Positions 23,409 through 34,861 of a DNA stretch of 64,000 nt are shown here, in pieces. The stretch's first letter is position 1; the number at the start of each line of letters is the position of its first letter. This DNA comes from Neonectria sp. B-13 (lineage: Eukaryota; Ascomycota; Sordariomycetes; Hypocreales; Nectriaceae): contig NOKP01000019.1 of the NCBI GenBank assembly GCA_002682825.1, forward strand, positions 682,001 to 746,000, in the 5' to 3' direction. Position numbers and translations under genes: made by a program. Below the pieces are notes generated by a model. That model ran no database searches, had not been told where the DNA came from, and was given only the letters and a program-made list of their open reading frames with translations.

Positions 23409-25080
23409 CTAACCATGCCCTTGTGCGGCCATGCTTGAGATGATGGCAGCCGCTGCAGCGCGGCCACTGTAGTTACGTGACGCATTTGCAATTCGCCTTG
23501 CGTTTTGGCCCAAGTCAGGCTCATCAAGTGCCTTCTTGATTCCCTGGCTAAGTGTTGCTGCGTCCCAAGTCGGCGCAGTGTCTTTGCCAGGCCAAATGCC
23601 GACGCCTAGATACTCTACCAACCGTGCGTAGTTGTACAAATCATACCAAAGAGGCAGAATGACTTGCGGGACGCCGCCGCTATTTGCAGTCAGTGGTGTG
23701 CTCTTGGAGAGGTACTTAAAGCAGGAACTGACTATATGGCTTCGTGGAAGCTATTGGCTCCTCCATGGTGCACGGAGAGGACTATTTGCCCCGACTGTAG
23801 AAGAGCAGCCGGCTCAACGTCGAGCCAGTAACTGAAGCGAAAGCGGCCGTTGTCTGCGAATCGCTGCAGCGGTCGCAAAAACTCATCGCCGTAGTCTCCC
23901 AGCTTAGCAAACTTCCAAATAACTTGGACGCCGGTTGACTCCAACAATAGTTGAATGGTGTGTGCCATGACTTTGGCTCTTGTCTCGTCATACTTCATGA
24001 GACTTCCCAAGTTGATCAGGACCGTCGGAGCCTTCTTGAGCCAACGGTGCAGCTCCTGACTCTCGTCTTTCACGTTTGCAACATCGAGAACAATGGGTCC
24101 GCATTCCGTAACCTCGTCGGGCACGACAAGTGGAAGCCCAGCTTCGGGAATCGTCATGGTTATCCAAGGGACGTTCCTAATGGTGAGGAAGTGATGGTGG
24201 TTCTGGATCCCCTTGGATCGATAGTACGCTCGCCTTGACTTTTCCTCGTTTCTCAAAAGATAGGCGACTGCGAAACGGACGTGTAGATACATGTTCAACG
24301 GAATCCACTTCCACGCGACTGGGTAGGCAAGGCCGGATGCTGGTCTGCGGCGCGCGTCAGTATCCATCCCTATTGGAGTGCCCAAAGCGGCCTCGTAACG
24401 CTGATTGAGATTGCCACGCACGCTGGGTATTTCCACAATGACTTGCCCCATGGCTGGCCTGCAGCGATGGTGTCGACTAGTGAATTCGGAGAGAGCATGA
24501 CAAAACTGCGGTTCAAATCACGGGTAGCGTCGAGAGCTGGACGTAGCGACATGTCGAGCACAATGACTGCCGGATCAAGCTGGACGATGAGATCCCGAAC
24601 ATGTTGGTACAACCGGACATACTCGTCTCTCTCCCATGGATCGAGATGGAACCCCATTCCCGCAGCCAGACGCTCAGCTCCCTGAAGCCCTGGAGGGAAT
24701 ATCATGCCTGATATATTGCCGATATGGCGATACACGGCGGCGAGATAGTCTGGGCTAGGCAGCTCGTGCCAGGAGATTGGACTTGCCGCAGGGAATTTGC
24801 GAGTGGCCATGGACGAAACACGAGAAATGTCCTTTTGCCTGCCAGCAAAGGATGCATAATGAAGTGCAACATGAGGCGCGTGCTCCTGTAGCCCGTAGCT
24901 GGCGGCTACGTGGATGTTGGACAGGCCGCTGGCACCCCCAGCGAGGAAAAGTACCGAGTTGTTGCAGCCCAAGACGTGTGAAGGCCTGTTGGGGCTTGTT
25001 GGTACTAGGGGAAAGAAAATGGCGATGGCGGCGAAAACGACCGAGGTTATGAATGCTATTACATGCATTGTCGAGAACAT
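23409..25080 (-). CDS. UDP-glycosyltransferase (GT1), about 513 aa
   Basis: This enzyme transfers sugar from a UDP-sugar to a small acceptor. Exons 25080..24422, 24344..23733 and 23679..23409 fit with introns GTGCGT to CGCAG (with a TACTGAC branch site) and GTCAGT to AATAG. Splicing joins the UGT signature as VLSVHHGGANSFHEAIYGG, then VPQVILPLWYDLYNYARLVE. The N-terminus (MFSTMHVIAFITSVVFAAIA) is a hydrophobic signal-anchor; upstream in-frame sequence has no ATG. SPNSLVDTIAAGQPWGKSLW and the paired APTVLINLGSLMKYDE strand are typical of fungal UGTs. It shares a divergent upstream region with the P450 gene at 25.9 kb and could glycosylate the product of the locus. Confidence 0.85.
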
Positions 25081-25905
25081 TGTCAACAAGACACTCCCAA
25101 GAAATATGGAAGCCGATGACGAGGGAACCAACGACCAGACGGATGATGAGTAGTAGAAATGGAGATTTTAGTCCCCGCTGTTCACCACCATCCCCTTAGC
25201 CATGTCTTTTGGTCTTGTCTTGTTTGGTTTGGTTTCATTCTTTTTATTTTTTCAGTGCTCGCTCAGTGCTGCAATGCAATTCCCTGCCGCAGGCAATCCA
25301 CCCCTGTCCGTACGTCTAGGGACTTATACAGTGCGGCCCGGCCCTAACACCTCCACTGGCTTATGACCTCATCGATCGACAGCAGTTGTCGAAGGCCGAC
25401 GATGTATCAGTTGGGCATCAATGAAGCACACAACACGAGAAACGCTGATGGCACAGTAGAATTGTGGCTGGCTGATTGTGTGCCAGAAGCAGCGCCCTGC
25501 ATGTATCAGTCTCTGGGGGCTGAGAGGGGAGGCGTGCATCGACGTCGAGATGATGTGCCGCGTCGTACTCGGTATCTAGACTATATCTATAAGTACAATG
25601 CAAGACTTGAAGCGAGTGGCTCTGGCGGGACCACCCCATGCTGCATACTACTACCGTGCCATGCATATTTCAAGCACGGGGGCCCCGTCGTGGCTGGGCC
25701 CGTCCCGCTACCATCCATTTGGATCGACAGCAAGACCGTGGGGACAACCATTCCTTCTTCAGAGAAGCCCGACAGGGAGTTGCAAGGGCATGGAGTGACC
25801 AGCCGCTACGCACCATTATATAACTCGTTGACGAGTGCTGGAGACAGCGCATTAATGCCCAGGGCAGCACCAGCTTCCAAGGCCATTGCCATCCATCTTG
25901 CCACA
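25081..25905. promoter_or_regulatory. Bidirectional promoter region of the UGT and P450 genes
   Basis: About 825 bases separate two divergent genes. A TATATAA element at 25817..25823 lies about 85 bases before the P450 start codon. An open frame runs through much of the region upstream of the P450 ATG but has no family similarity I recognise. Confidence 0.45.
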
Positions 25906-27677
25906 ATGCTCAGCGTGGCCGACTTGTTGTTCCGTCATCATGTTTTGCTTCTCCTGGGCATCGCAGCTCTACTGGGACTCGTTTGGGTGAGAAAGACACA
26001 TGCCATGATGCCGAGCTGAACATGCTCCCCTCGTCGTAGGCAGCTACCTAAGGTCAAACAGATCGTCTCCCGCTTCCGACGGGCGTGGCCGACGCACCAC
26101 ATCCCTGGCCCGTGGCACACCAACTGGACCAAGTCCGTGTACAACTTCCACTTCCTCGCCGGCTCAAGATGTCAATACCTGCACGCCTTGCACCGCAAGT
26201 ATGGTCAGTGCTGCCGGCCTGGGCGCCCCTCGCCGGGAGCTGGGATGCTGACTCTCTTTTGGCAGGGCCCGTTGTGCGCATCGCCCCCGGCACCGTCAAC
26301 GTCACGAGCGTAGAGGCCTTGAAAACCATCTATGGCTTCAGGGAATCATTCCGCAAGTCACCGTTTTACCGGCTCCTGGCTGTGCCTGGCCAACAGGGAC
26401 TCTTCAATACAGTCGACGTCGAGTTTCACCGCCGACACCGGAGACTCTTGGCTGGTCCCATGGCCGAGTCTTCGTTGTATTCCATGTTCCCCGTCGTCGA
26501 GGCCCGTTTGGCGCTCACGCTATCCAGAATCAAGGAGGAAGTGGCGTCTCGAGGTGCAGCAGACGTCTTCAAGTGGTGGATTTTCATGGCAACCGACGTC
26601 ATCGGCGAGCTGACTTTTGGCGACTCGTTTCGCATGCTGGAGCTCGGTCATGCAAGTCTTTTTCCGTGATGCCTTCTGTGTCGTACCCGCTGCTAACAAC
26701 TTCATGACAGAAGAACGAATACACGGATGTGCTGGAACAGGGCAGCTTCGTCGGCAGCGTCCGTTGCACGTTCCCGTTGTTGGTCCGACTAGGCGGCACC
26801 ATCCCGCTGCCTGTATTCAATCGCGTGAACGACGCAGGTGATCGAATGACGCAGTATGCAAGCGACTCTCTGGAGCGGTACCGCGGGCTCATGGCCAGCG
26901 GCGCCGACAGGGTGCCGCAAACGCTCTTCTCCAAAGTGTTCAAGGCCAACGGGGAGGGAACCATGCCGTACAACGAGATTCGCGACGAGGCGCTCAACTA
27001 CATTGCCGCCGGCAGCGACACCGTGTCCATCACACTGACATACTTGACCTGGACCCTGTCCCGCAAGCACGACATCAGAGACAGGCTAGTCGAGGAGCTG
27101 AGGACGCTACCGCCCGGCTTTGGCGCCCATGAGCTGCGGGATCTGCCGTTTTTGAACCAGGTCATCAACGAGACGCTGCGCATATACTCGGCCGCCCCGG
27201 GCCCCTTTCCAAGGCTCGTGCCCGCCGAGGGGGCCCATCTCGCGGGATACTACATGCCGGGCGGCACCGAGGTGAGCGCCCAGGCATTCAGCATGCACCG
27301 CGACCCCGTCATCTTTCCGGGTCCTGACGAGTTTCGGCCCGAGCGATGGGCATCACCCACGGCAGCCATGAAGGATGCGTTCACGCCCTTTGGACGGGGT
27401 GCCAGAGGTGAGTGGTAGTCATTTCGAACCCAATTCCTTGCTGTGCGTGCGTGGTTGAACTTGGCTGACATTTGACATTTGCTTTTTGCAATATTCAGTG
27501 TGCATCGGGCAGCATCTCGCTCGCATTGAGCTAAGGTTGGCCACGGCCCGCTTCTTCCTGGCTTTCCCCGAGGTGCGCCTGTCGTCGCTAGAGGGCATGT
27601 GCGAAGATGATATGGAGCCCATGATTCAGCTTTTCCTGACTCCAAAGGGGAAGCGTTGCCTGCTTGAGGCGAAATAG
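25906..27677 (+). CDS. Cytochrome P450 monooxygenase, about 500 aa
   Basis: Five exons fit: 25906..25986, 26044..26203, 26266..26651, 26711..27407 and 27499..27677. The third intron (26652..26710) uses a GC donor, GCAAGT, with a GACAG acceptor; the reading frame and FRMLELGH to KNEYTDVLEQG continuity require it. The first exon is a membrane anchor (MLSVADLLFRHHVLLLLGIA). IPGPW leads into the catalytic domain. The I-helix is AAGSDTVSITLTYL, the ExxR motif is ETLRIYSAAP, and the PERW block follows. Splicing the last intron completes the heme-binding motif FGRGARVCIG. It sits between the glycosyltransferase and a transposon and is likely a tailoring enzyme of the locus. Confidence 0.88.
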
Positions 27678-28025
27678 GCGTGGATGGAATCGTGCGGACG
27701 TGGCGCGGATGAGATGTGGACACGTGGGATACGCGCATCAGTAGTAAATTTGTCATGTTTTGCTTGTGTGCAGAGACCAGTCACTATATGATTCTCCCAC
27801 ACTGCGGACGCACCATATGTGAAATGATATACAAGGCACAAGGATTAGAGATATGTAATACACAAGTCCTGCATTAGTGTGTGAGTATTGCTACCTGTTT
27901 TACTCTCTAATCTTGGGTATAATAGAAGTTGTAGTATATAGTCTTCTTGAATAAGGAAATTTTAAGTGTAAATAATAATATTATACATATTAAGTTTACT
28001 TTAAATTAAGCTTATGAATAATGTA
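27678..28025. other. Intergenic, increasingly AT-rich
   Basis: About 350 bases follow the P450 stop codon. After 27850 the sequence becomes strongly AT-rich up to the left end of the transposon. No gene is seen. Confidence 0.4.
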
Positions 28026-29875
28026 TACAATAAGCGAGCGCCTAAAACAAGCGAACGCCCAATTTTTCTCCCAACCACCATTTTCCATCTTTCAACTAAA
28101 TTTCCTCTACCACAGACCATACCATTATTAATTAATAAGGCAAATATCAATCTTGCCCTTGAAGCCCTTAAGAAAGACCCTCAATTAAGTCCCTATCGTG
28201 CTTCAGAGATCTTCAAGGTCTCTCATCGTACTCTACGACACTAACGCAATAGCATCCCTTCGCAACACAATATTATGGCCAATTCGTATAAACTATCTAA
28301 TCTAGAGGAATAGACTCTTATTGAGTATATCCTTGACCTAGATTCCTGAGGATTTCCCCTATGACTTTGTAATATAGAAGAAATGGCCAACTGACTGCTT
28401 ACTGACCGTAATGCATCACCTGTTGATAAGCGCTAGGCTTCTAACTTCGTTAAGCGATAACTAGAGCTTATAATACGTTTTAATTGTAAATACGATTATT
28501 AGAGAGCTAAATGCGAAGAGCTGGCTACTATTCGTAAGTAGTTCTTGCTTATGGAGAATATAATCATGAAATATGATATTACCCTAGCTGATATCTATAA
28601 CTTTGATGAGACTGGCTTTTTAATGGGTATGATCGTAAGTAGTATGGTTGTTATAGGCGTAGAAAGGCGTAGAAGATGGAAATCAGTCCAGCCTGGAAAC
28701 CAGGAATGGGTTACAGTCATCCAGGCTATTAATACGGAAGGCTAGGCAATCTAGCCATTTATCGTAGTTGCAGGCCAATATTACCTTACTAACTGGTACC
28801 AAGAAAGCAACCTCCTGGGCGATTGGGCTATTGCAATGACCAAAAATGGCTGGACCAATAATGAGATAGGTCTTAAGTGGCTTAAGTACTTTGATTAATA
28901 CATAAAGACCTGATCAAATGGTCGCTATTGCCTTCTAATCCTCAATGGGTACAAAAGCTACCACTCGACCAAGTTTGAGACATACTGTAAGGATAACAAC
29001 ATCATTACGCTCTATATACCGCCTCATTCGTCTCATCTACTCCAGCCTCTTGATGTTAGGTGCTTTGGGCCGCTCAAACACACCTACGGTCGGCAAATAG
29101 AGCATTTGATCAGATGCTCTATAACTTACGTTTCAAAGACTGAGTTCTTTCCGGCCTTTTACGCCGCCTTTCAAGCCACAATGACAAAAAGCAATATCCA
29201 GGGAGGTTTCAGAGGAGCTAGGCTTGTTCCTCTAGATCCAGAAAATGTACTTTTGAAGCTTGATGTACAGCTACGGACTCTAACACCCGTCGAAGACAAG
29301 GCTAGCCTTCCGGGCCCTTGGGTCTCAAAGACTCCAAAGACTGTCCTAGAGGCTAGCTCTCAGTCTGAATTCCTAAAAAGACAAGTTGAGAGGCACCAGA
29401 GCAGCTCTCCAACATCTATTTTTGAAGCAATTGAGTCTTTTTCTAAGGGAACGAAGGCAATAATGCATCACATAGCACTATTGAAGTCTGAGAACCAAAG
29501 TCTTCGACAGGCGAATGAGACCCTTAGTAGGCAGCACAGAGCAAAAAGGACACGCCTACATAATGGAGGGAAGATGACTCTAGATAAGGGAAGGGAAGCA
29601 ATTGATCAGAAGGATATTGATATACAGCTGGTAGCCGAATCGTCGAAAAGTCATGGTCAGAGAGGGTCAGTGCAACCGAAGGAAAGGCATTGTAGAATAT
29701 GCGGCAAGACCGGTCATAATGTAAGAACATGCCAGATTGTTATAGAGACATCTGGAGAGGAGTATACCGATTAGTTTTAATTGATTAGATAGTTTGTTGT
29801 GATTTTACTGAAGAATCTGTAATATAGGTAGTGAAAAATTGGGTGTTTGCTTGTTTTGGGCGCTTGCTTATTGTG
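28026..29875 (+). mobile_element. Decayed pogo/Fot1-type Tc1-mariner transposon
   Basis: A 1.85-kb element is bounded by 42-bp terminal inverted repeats (28026..28067 and 29834..29875) that differ at only five positions, all transitions, and is flanked by TA (28024..28025 and 29876..29877). Inside, one transposase frame runs from the Psq-type DNA-binding region (ALKKDPQLSPYRASEIFKVS) through DDE motifs to a CCHC zinc knuckle (CRICGKTGHNVRTCQ). The frame is interrupted by many stops, mainly TAG/TAA where Trp or Gln is expected. The first catalytic Asp is in IYNFDETGF. The second has become Asn (LLILNGYKSY, where relatives have LDG). The third is in LLQPLDVRCF. The copy is clearly dead and carries a C:G to T:A mutation signature. 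Confidence 0.88.
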
Positions 29876-30140
29876 TACGTTATATTTGATTGTTGTTTAC
29901 ATTATAGTATTTATATAATATATATTATTAAGTAATAATTAGTCTTTATATAGGCTGAAATACCTCTTAGCTCTATAATAGAAAAACGGGCTAATAGTGC
30001 TAAGAAAAGTATTTTATCAATTATAGTACTTATTTTTATAAAGAGCTATAATATTAAATAAAATTAAAAAGTTAGAAAAAAGTTTAAATTGTATTTTATA
30101 TTAATTATGAAAAACCTTAATTCATTACTATCCTATGCTC
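29876..30140. other. AT-rich island flanking the transposon
   Basis: Very AT-rich sequence with TATA and TTAA runs lies directly beyond the right terminal repeat. It probably represents older degraded repeat DNA in which the pogo-like element inserted. No coding potential is visible. Confidence 0.5.
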
Positions 30141-30762
30141 TACTAGCCAAATAGAGTGAAAAGGTATTTCTTTGACTATTATAAAGTAACACTTAGGTCA
30201 TAAGCAAGGATTTAATCCAATCAGAAAATAGCCAATGAAAGGTACATTAGACCTTACACAAATTCATATAGCAATGTAAGTCTTCACACTTCTCAGATTG
30301 ACAAAGAGCTACATTGAACTTGGCAGTGATCCCTATTTCCATAGTTAATTTGCAACATCAGCGGCTGCTCAAAGTCACTGCATGTATCTCTACTTGGCTG
30401 TGCTCATGTGGGCCTGGTATGTACGACAGTCAAAGGGATAGGTTGCATAAGACTAAGGGTTTCTTGTTTTAACAAAGGGCAAAACACGTGCCCCGGACAA
30501 TTGGCAATCTTGACCCGTACGAATAACATAACTCTTTGTTTATATTGGCGGTGTAACCTGTCGGATTTACGTTCGGGCGCGTCGGCTCTCTGCCTAACCC
30601 CGCTCGTCAGGTGCACTGCTGCGGTTAAACAGCAGCTGCAACTGAGTAGGAATTCAGTTCAGTTCAGTTCAGTACATCCTCTTCTCCTGGGGCTTCTGGT
30701 GTCTTCCGCTTCGAACGGCAAGTGACGGCACGCGAGAAGCAACTCAGCTCTGCCTAGCAAAC
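30141..30762. other. Intergenic, upstream of the MFS gene
   Basis: About 620 bases between the AT-rich island and the sugar-transporter start. A short GTTCA tandem (about four copies, near 30654..30673) lies about 90 bases before the start codon. Otherwise nothing is recognised. Confidence 0.4.
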
Positions 30763-32526
30763 ATGGACGTCATGGATGCCCCCGATGCACTGCTCCTACC
30801 CGGCGACCCTCACCCTCCTTTTCCCACGCGACACAGACAGGAGCGCGAGACGACCAAGCTCGGCACATTCGTCGTCGCTGTCACCTTTGCGGCAGGCATA
30901 AGCAGCCTGCTATCTGGATGTACGTACATGGCTCGTCGGCACATTGTATCGAGCCCGCGGTCTCGTCCAACGGTGACTGTAACTCTGAATGTGACTTTGA
31001 ACCTGTCTATAGCTGACCTGAAGCGACAACGCGGAAGACGAAACTGCCGTGACTTCAGCCGCCCTCGTTTCCATCGGCTCCTCTCTCTCAGGCCGTGTCC
31101 TCACGCCGCTGGATAAATCCGTCATCACCTCCTCGACGGCCCTCTGTGCGCTCGTGGCGTCCCCGTTGGTATCCCTCTGGGCTGATAGGGTAGGCCGCAC
31201 ACGGGTCATACTGTGCGCTGACATGCTCTTCATCGTCGGGTCGCTCCTCCAGGCGTCTTGCTCGACCGTCGCCCTGGCCGTCGCAGGACGGTGCATCATC
31301 GGCGTGGCAACGGGCGCATCGAGCGTCGCCGTCCCGCTCTACGTCGCCGAGGTGGCACCGGCGTCGCACCGCGGCAGGCTGATCATCGCCACCATACTCT
31401 TGGTGACTGTCGGACAGATCACGGGCTTCATGGTAGCCGGCGCACTCGCGGCCTGGGGCCCCAGTCGAGCGGGCTGGCGGTGGACGATTGCGTTCGGCGC
31501 CGTGCCCGCGGCCGTCCAGGCTTCCATCGTCATCTCGATGCCCGACTCGCCGCGCTGGCTCGTCATGGTTGGCCGTTTGGCGGCCGCCAGACGCGTTCTG
31601 CAAAGAATTCATGGCGACGACGACGACGAAGACGGAGACGCAACACGCCGCACAGAGGCCTTATTCAAGAGCATCCAGGCCGAGGCTCGAGAGCTGCGCG
31701 AAGCACGTCAGCTGCGGCAACACCAGAACCCGAGAGCAGGCCGCATTCATCGGTGGCTTGGTCCATGGAGAGAGCTCCTCGGTAAACGCCGCCATCGTAG
31801 AGCACTGGCAATTGCGTGCCTGCTCCAGGCGCTTCAACAGCTCTGCGGCTTTGTAAGTCCTGTCGACTCCTGTCCTTCGTGCTTACTTGGGGGACACACG
31901 ACTCATGGTTTTTATTTCCCCTGCAGAACTCGCTCATGTACTTCTCGGCTACCATATTCATGCTGGTCGGCTTCAAGAATCCAACGTTGGCTTCGCTGGC
32001 AATCGCCTCTACCAATTTCCTGTTCACTATTGTTTCCCTGCGGCTCATCGACAAAGTGGGCAGGCGGCGCATGCTTCTCTCTTCTATACCGGTTATGATT
32101 CTCGGGCTGCTCTCTGCCGCCTTTGGATTTTCCTTTTTGCCCCTCCGTGTATCGTCTGAGGTGCCAGAAAATGCCGACGACGGAGCTGCAGCAGCACGCC
32201 TTATTTTGCTAAGCATCATCGTCTATGTTGCCTCATTCGCCCTTGGCCTGGGCAACGTGCCGTCGATGCAGAGCGAGCTGTATCCGCTGGCGGTGCGGTC
32301 TTTGGGCAGTGGTGTGGCCACATCCGTAAGTTGGACCGGCAACTTTGTCATGGGTTTGACCTTTTTACCATTGATGGATGTGTTAAGCCCGCCTTGGACG
32401 CTCGCGCTGTATGCAGGGATATGTACTATTGGATACTATCTTCTATACCTTTTGTATCCCGAGATGGCTGGTCTGAGTCTCGAAGAAGCAGCCGCGCTTC
32501 TCGAGCACGGTTGGGCAGTCCTATAG
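30763..32526 (+). CDS. MFS sugar/inositol-type transporter, about 523 aa
   Basis: This is a 12-helix major facilitator protein of the sugar-porter family, with closest character to inositol transporters. Exons 30763..30919, 31038..31852 and 31927..32526 are joined by introns GTACGT to GGAAG and GTAAGT to TGCAG. The first join gives LLSGYETAVTSAALVSIGSS and the second gives QALQQLCGFNSLMYFSATI, both sugar-porter landmarks. Other motifs are the loop ADRVGRTR, GRCIIGVATGASSVAVPLYV with EVAP, MPDSPRWLVMVGR, DKVGRRRML, and a degenerate PETKG equivalent YPEMAGLSLEE at the C-terminus. It may import a sugar or cyclitol or export a product. It is convergent with the next MFS gene. Confidence 0.87.
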
Positions 32527-32880
32527 GCGACAGAGGCTATGGAACAAGCTGGGCCCTCGTATAGATATAAGAACCTGTCAGAGCGGATGGCGCCGGTCCT
32601 AGAGAGGGAGAGACTAAGACGTGGCGAAATCTACACCCGTAACCCGTCTCGTAAAATTAGGATTTATCCAACCAATGGTGTTGTCACTCCCAAGACTCTT
32701 GATTTCTACCTAAGAATAGTGCGAAAGGGGTGTTTTATATATATCCTTATTGCGTAGCCTATTTCCTGGATGATACCAACGGTTGCGTCGATGCCATCAT
32801 CGTCAGTTCTGACGCTGATGAGGAGTCCTTGACAGGTGTTTTACGAGTTGATGTCTTGGTTTCTCCCTCGAGAATGACAA

Positions 32881-34347
32881 TTACCTTTTCCTGCCCGGAA
32901 ACCACGTCAAGGTAACTGAAAGTGCGGTGCCGAGTATCATCAATACGACCCATATCAGATATCCACCCAGCACCTGTTGACGAATTCCGATGGCGAAAAC
33001 TGATGTGCTCAGCGCAGGAACCACTGACCTGACAACGCTGGAGCAGGTTTCTGCAACAGCGTTAAGAGTGTTCAGTACCCTCCGGTTTGGGGATACCTCT
33101 TGCAGCGCAAGCTGCACGGCTGTGACGACTATCCACATGCCTGGTCCAAAGAGCATTGTGGCGCCAAAGGACACACGATACCCAATCAGTGCTGCCGGGC
33201 TTCCATTGCGAAGAAAAGCATTCATTGCCATGTAGTTGGCGAAGAAGAATGGAAAGAAGCCCGCGCACACGTGTAAGATGCCCTTTGTGCCGATTCGACG
33301 GTGCATGAGAGGGAATAGAAGCAACAGCCAGACTGCCTCGACAGCGCCCTGTCCCGTCATAAACCCGGCAATCTGATGAGGCGAGAATCCCAGTCCGCCT
33401 TGGTCAACTCCCGTGTAGAGCGCGAGGGGGCCAACGGCCATGAAGGCAGACCCAATCAGCATGACGTGCACAAACGCCCACAGCACGGCGGCGACACCCG
33501 GAGCTTGAACCAACTCGCGTATTAGAGCCCAATGAAGACTATTTGATGCAGCCGAAAGCACCTCCTCCGTTCCCGGCTCTTGTTCTTGCACCGTCTCGTC
33601 GACAAAAAGACTGACGGCGACGGCACCCGTCACGCCCACTGCCCCCACGGCGATGCCCGGTAGCAAATAAGGAAACCGTTCCAAGAAAAGAACTCCTCCA
33701 AACAGTTTCGGATATTGGCCTGCTGGATCGACTAGAGCACCGCCGATAAGCGGCCCAAGGAAGAGGGCTACATTTCCAGCAAGCGAGTACCAGCCAAAGG
33801 CCTGGGTTTGCAGTTGGGGCGTACAACGCTCGCCAATCATGCCCCGGATGATGACGTTGCCACCGGATACCAGCCCAGTGAGGCATCGAAAGAGAGCCAT
33901 TTGCCAGAGAGACGAGGCAAGACCAAAGAGGGCCGAAGTGATGGCCATGCCCCAGAGGCTGTAGACAAGCATGGACTTGCCCCCGACTCGATCTGCCATG
34001 GCGCCCCAGAATATCAGGACCGAAGCCTGAACGACAGAGAAGAGCGATTCAAAGAGCCCGCTGTAGAATCCTACGTCGGCCTCGGGCAGATTTCCGTTGT
34101 ACTGGGTCATCTGGGCAATGTAGGGAAAGATGGAGTAGAACGCAAGCGGCTCCATCAATCGCGCATAGCACAGCAGCAGTATCTGGATTCTCGGACTGGG
34201 AGAGCTCTTTGCGCGTTTCGAATCATCGCAGCGGGCATCTGGGAGCAGCGGCCCTGGGTTCTCGTCGGTGTGCGCGCTTGGTTCCTCGGCCCGACCCTTG
34301 GGGAGGAGAGGTGTAGTAGAGTCCATTGCGTGTCTGGACAGCGGCAT
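32881..34347 (-). CDS. MFS drug/metabolite exporter, about 488 aa
   Basis: This is a single-exon major facilitator protein of the drug:H+ antiporter type (YCR023C-like group). About 12 hydrophobic segments are visible. The N-terminal conserved block is LMEPLAFYSIFPYIAQM, loop 2-3 is WGAMADRVGGKSMLV, and the later helices include LFRCLTGLVSGGNVIIRGMI and GWYSLAGNVALFLGPLIGGA. The ATG at 34347 (MPLSRH) is the first in frame; a second at 34326 (MDSTTPLLPKG) is equally plausible. Its position next to an NRPS gene on the same strand suggests export of, or self-protection from, the product. A TATATA element lies about 220 bases upstream. Confidence 0.85.
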   Translation of the reverse strand: MPLSRHAMDSTTPLLPKGRAEEPSAHTDENPGPLLPDARCDDSKRAKSSPSPRIQILLLCYARLMEPLAFYSIFPYIAQMTQYNGNLPEADVGFYSGLFESLFSVVQASVLIFWGAMADRVGGKSMLVYSLWGMAITSALFGLASSLWQMALFRCLTGLVSGGNVIIRGMIGERCTPQLQTQAFGWYSLAGNVALFLGPLIGGALVDPAGQYPKLFGGVLFLERFPYLLPGIAVGAVGVTGAVAVSLFVDETVQEQEPGTEEVLSAASNSLHWALIRELVQAPGVAAVLWAFVHVMLIGSAFMAVGPLALYTGVDQGGLGFSPHQIAGFMTGQGAVEAVWLLLLFPLMHRRIGTKGILHVCAGFFPFFFANYMAMNAFLRNGSPAALIGYRVSFGATMLFGPGMWIVVTAVQLALQEVSPNRRVLNTLNAVAETCSSVVRSVVPALSTSVFAIGIRQQVLGGYLIWVVLMILGTALSVTLTWFPGRKR

Positions 34348-34861
34348 GTCAATTAACAAAGGCGATGGATGGGGTGTAATAACCACGAGACTGACTTTTG
34401 AATGCTCATGAACAAGATTCTGCGTCGCCGCCCGCTGATAGGTTGAGAGAGTAAAGAGCACTCGTTGGCGACGAGACGAAGGGGTGGCAATTGCACGGCA
34501 GAAGAGAAAGCAAGAAGGACAGAGTGGGAATTTCTTGAACCACGGCAAGAGGATCAATTATTGGTCAATATATAGCTACCCAATCAAGGGAGAATCAAGC
34601 CTCATGTTGTCAAAGGGGGCTGATTCGGCATTCATCCTCTTCCAAGACGCCACACAGACGTCTAGCTTCGATTTCAAAAGCAATAATGTCTTACCCCACC
34701 CAACCGGATCGATCGGGACAGGAGATCAGATCGGCAATACGAGAGCAAAAAGCAAATATACGCACGGGCTTTAGCAGACAACGGCAAATCGATATACGAC
34801 TTCTAGGCTTAGCCCCGGGCGTAGAATAAACAAATTAAGCGGCGCTCGGTTGTGACACAAA
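34348..34861. other. Intergenic between the NRPS 3' end and the MFS promoter
   Basis: About 510 bases. Near 34699..34713 is an almost palindromic site (ccggatcgatcggg), with CCG/CGG-type half-sites of the kind zinc-cluster regulators bind. No gene is seen. Confidence 0.35.

Noticed and set aside
24370..24451. Apparent frameshift in the glycosyltransferase, where two frames overlap
   Set aside because: A 77-nt intron with GTGCGT donor, TACTGAC branch site and CGCAG acceptor restores the frame, so no mutation is needed.
25363..25905. Open frame running into the P450 start from upstream
   Set aside because: The extra sequence has no P450 character. The membrane anchor starts naturally at the ATG at 25906, behind a TATA element.
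31088..31785. Several long overlapping frames on both strands in the MFS sugar-transporter gene
   Set aside because: They are shadows caused by high GC content. Only one frame carries the transporter motifs.
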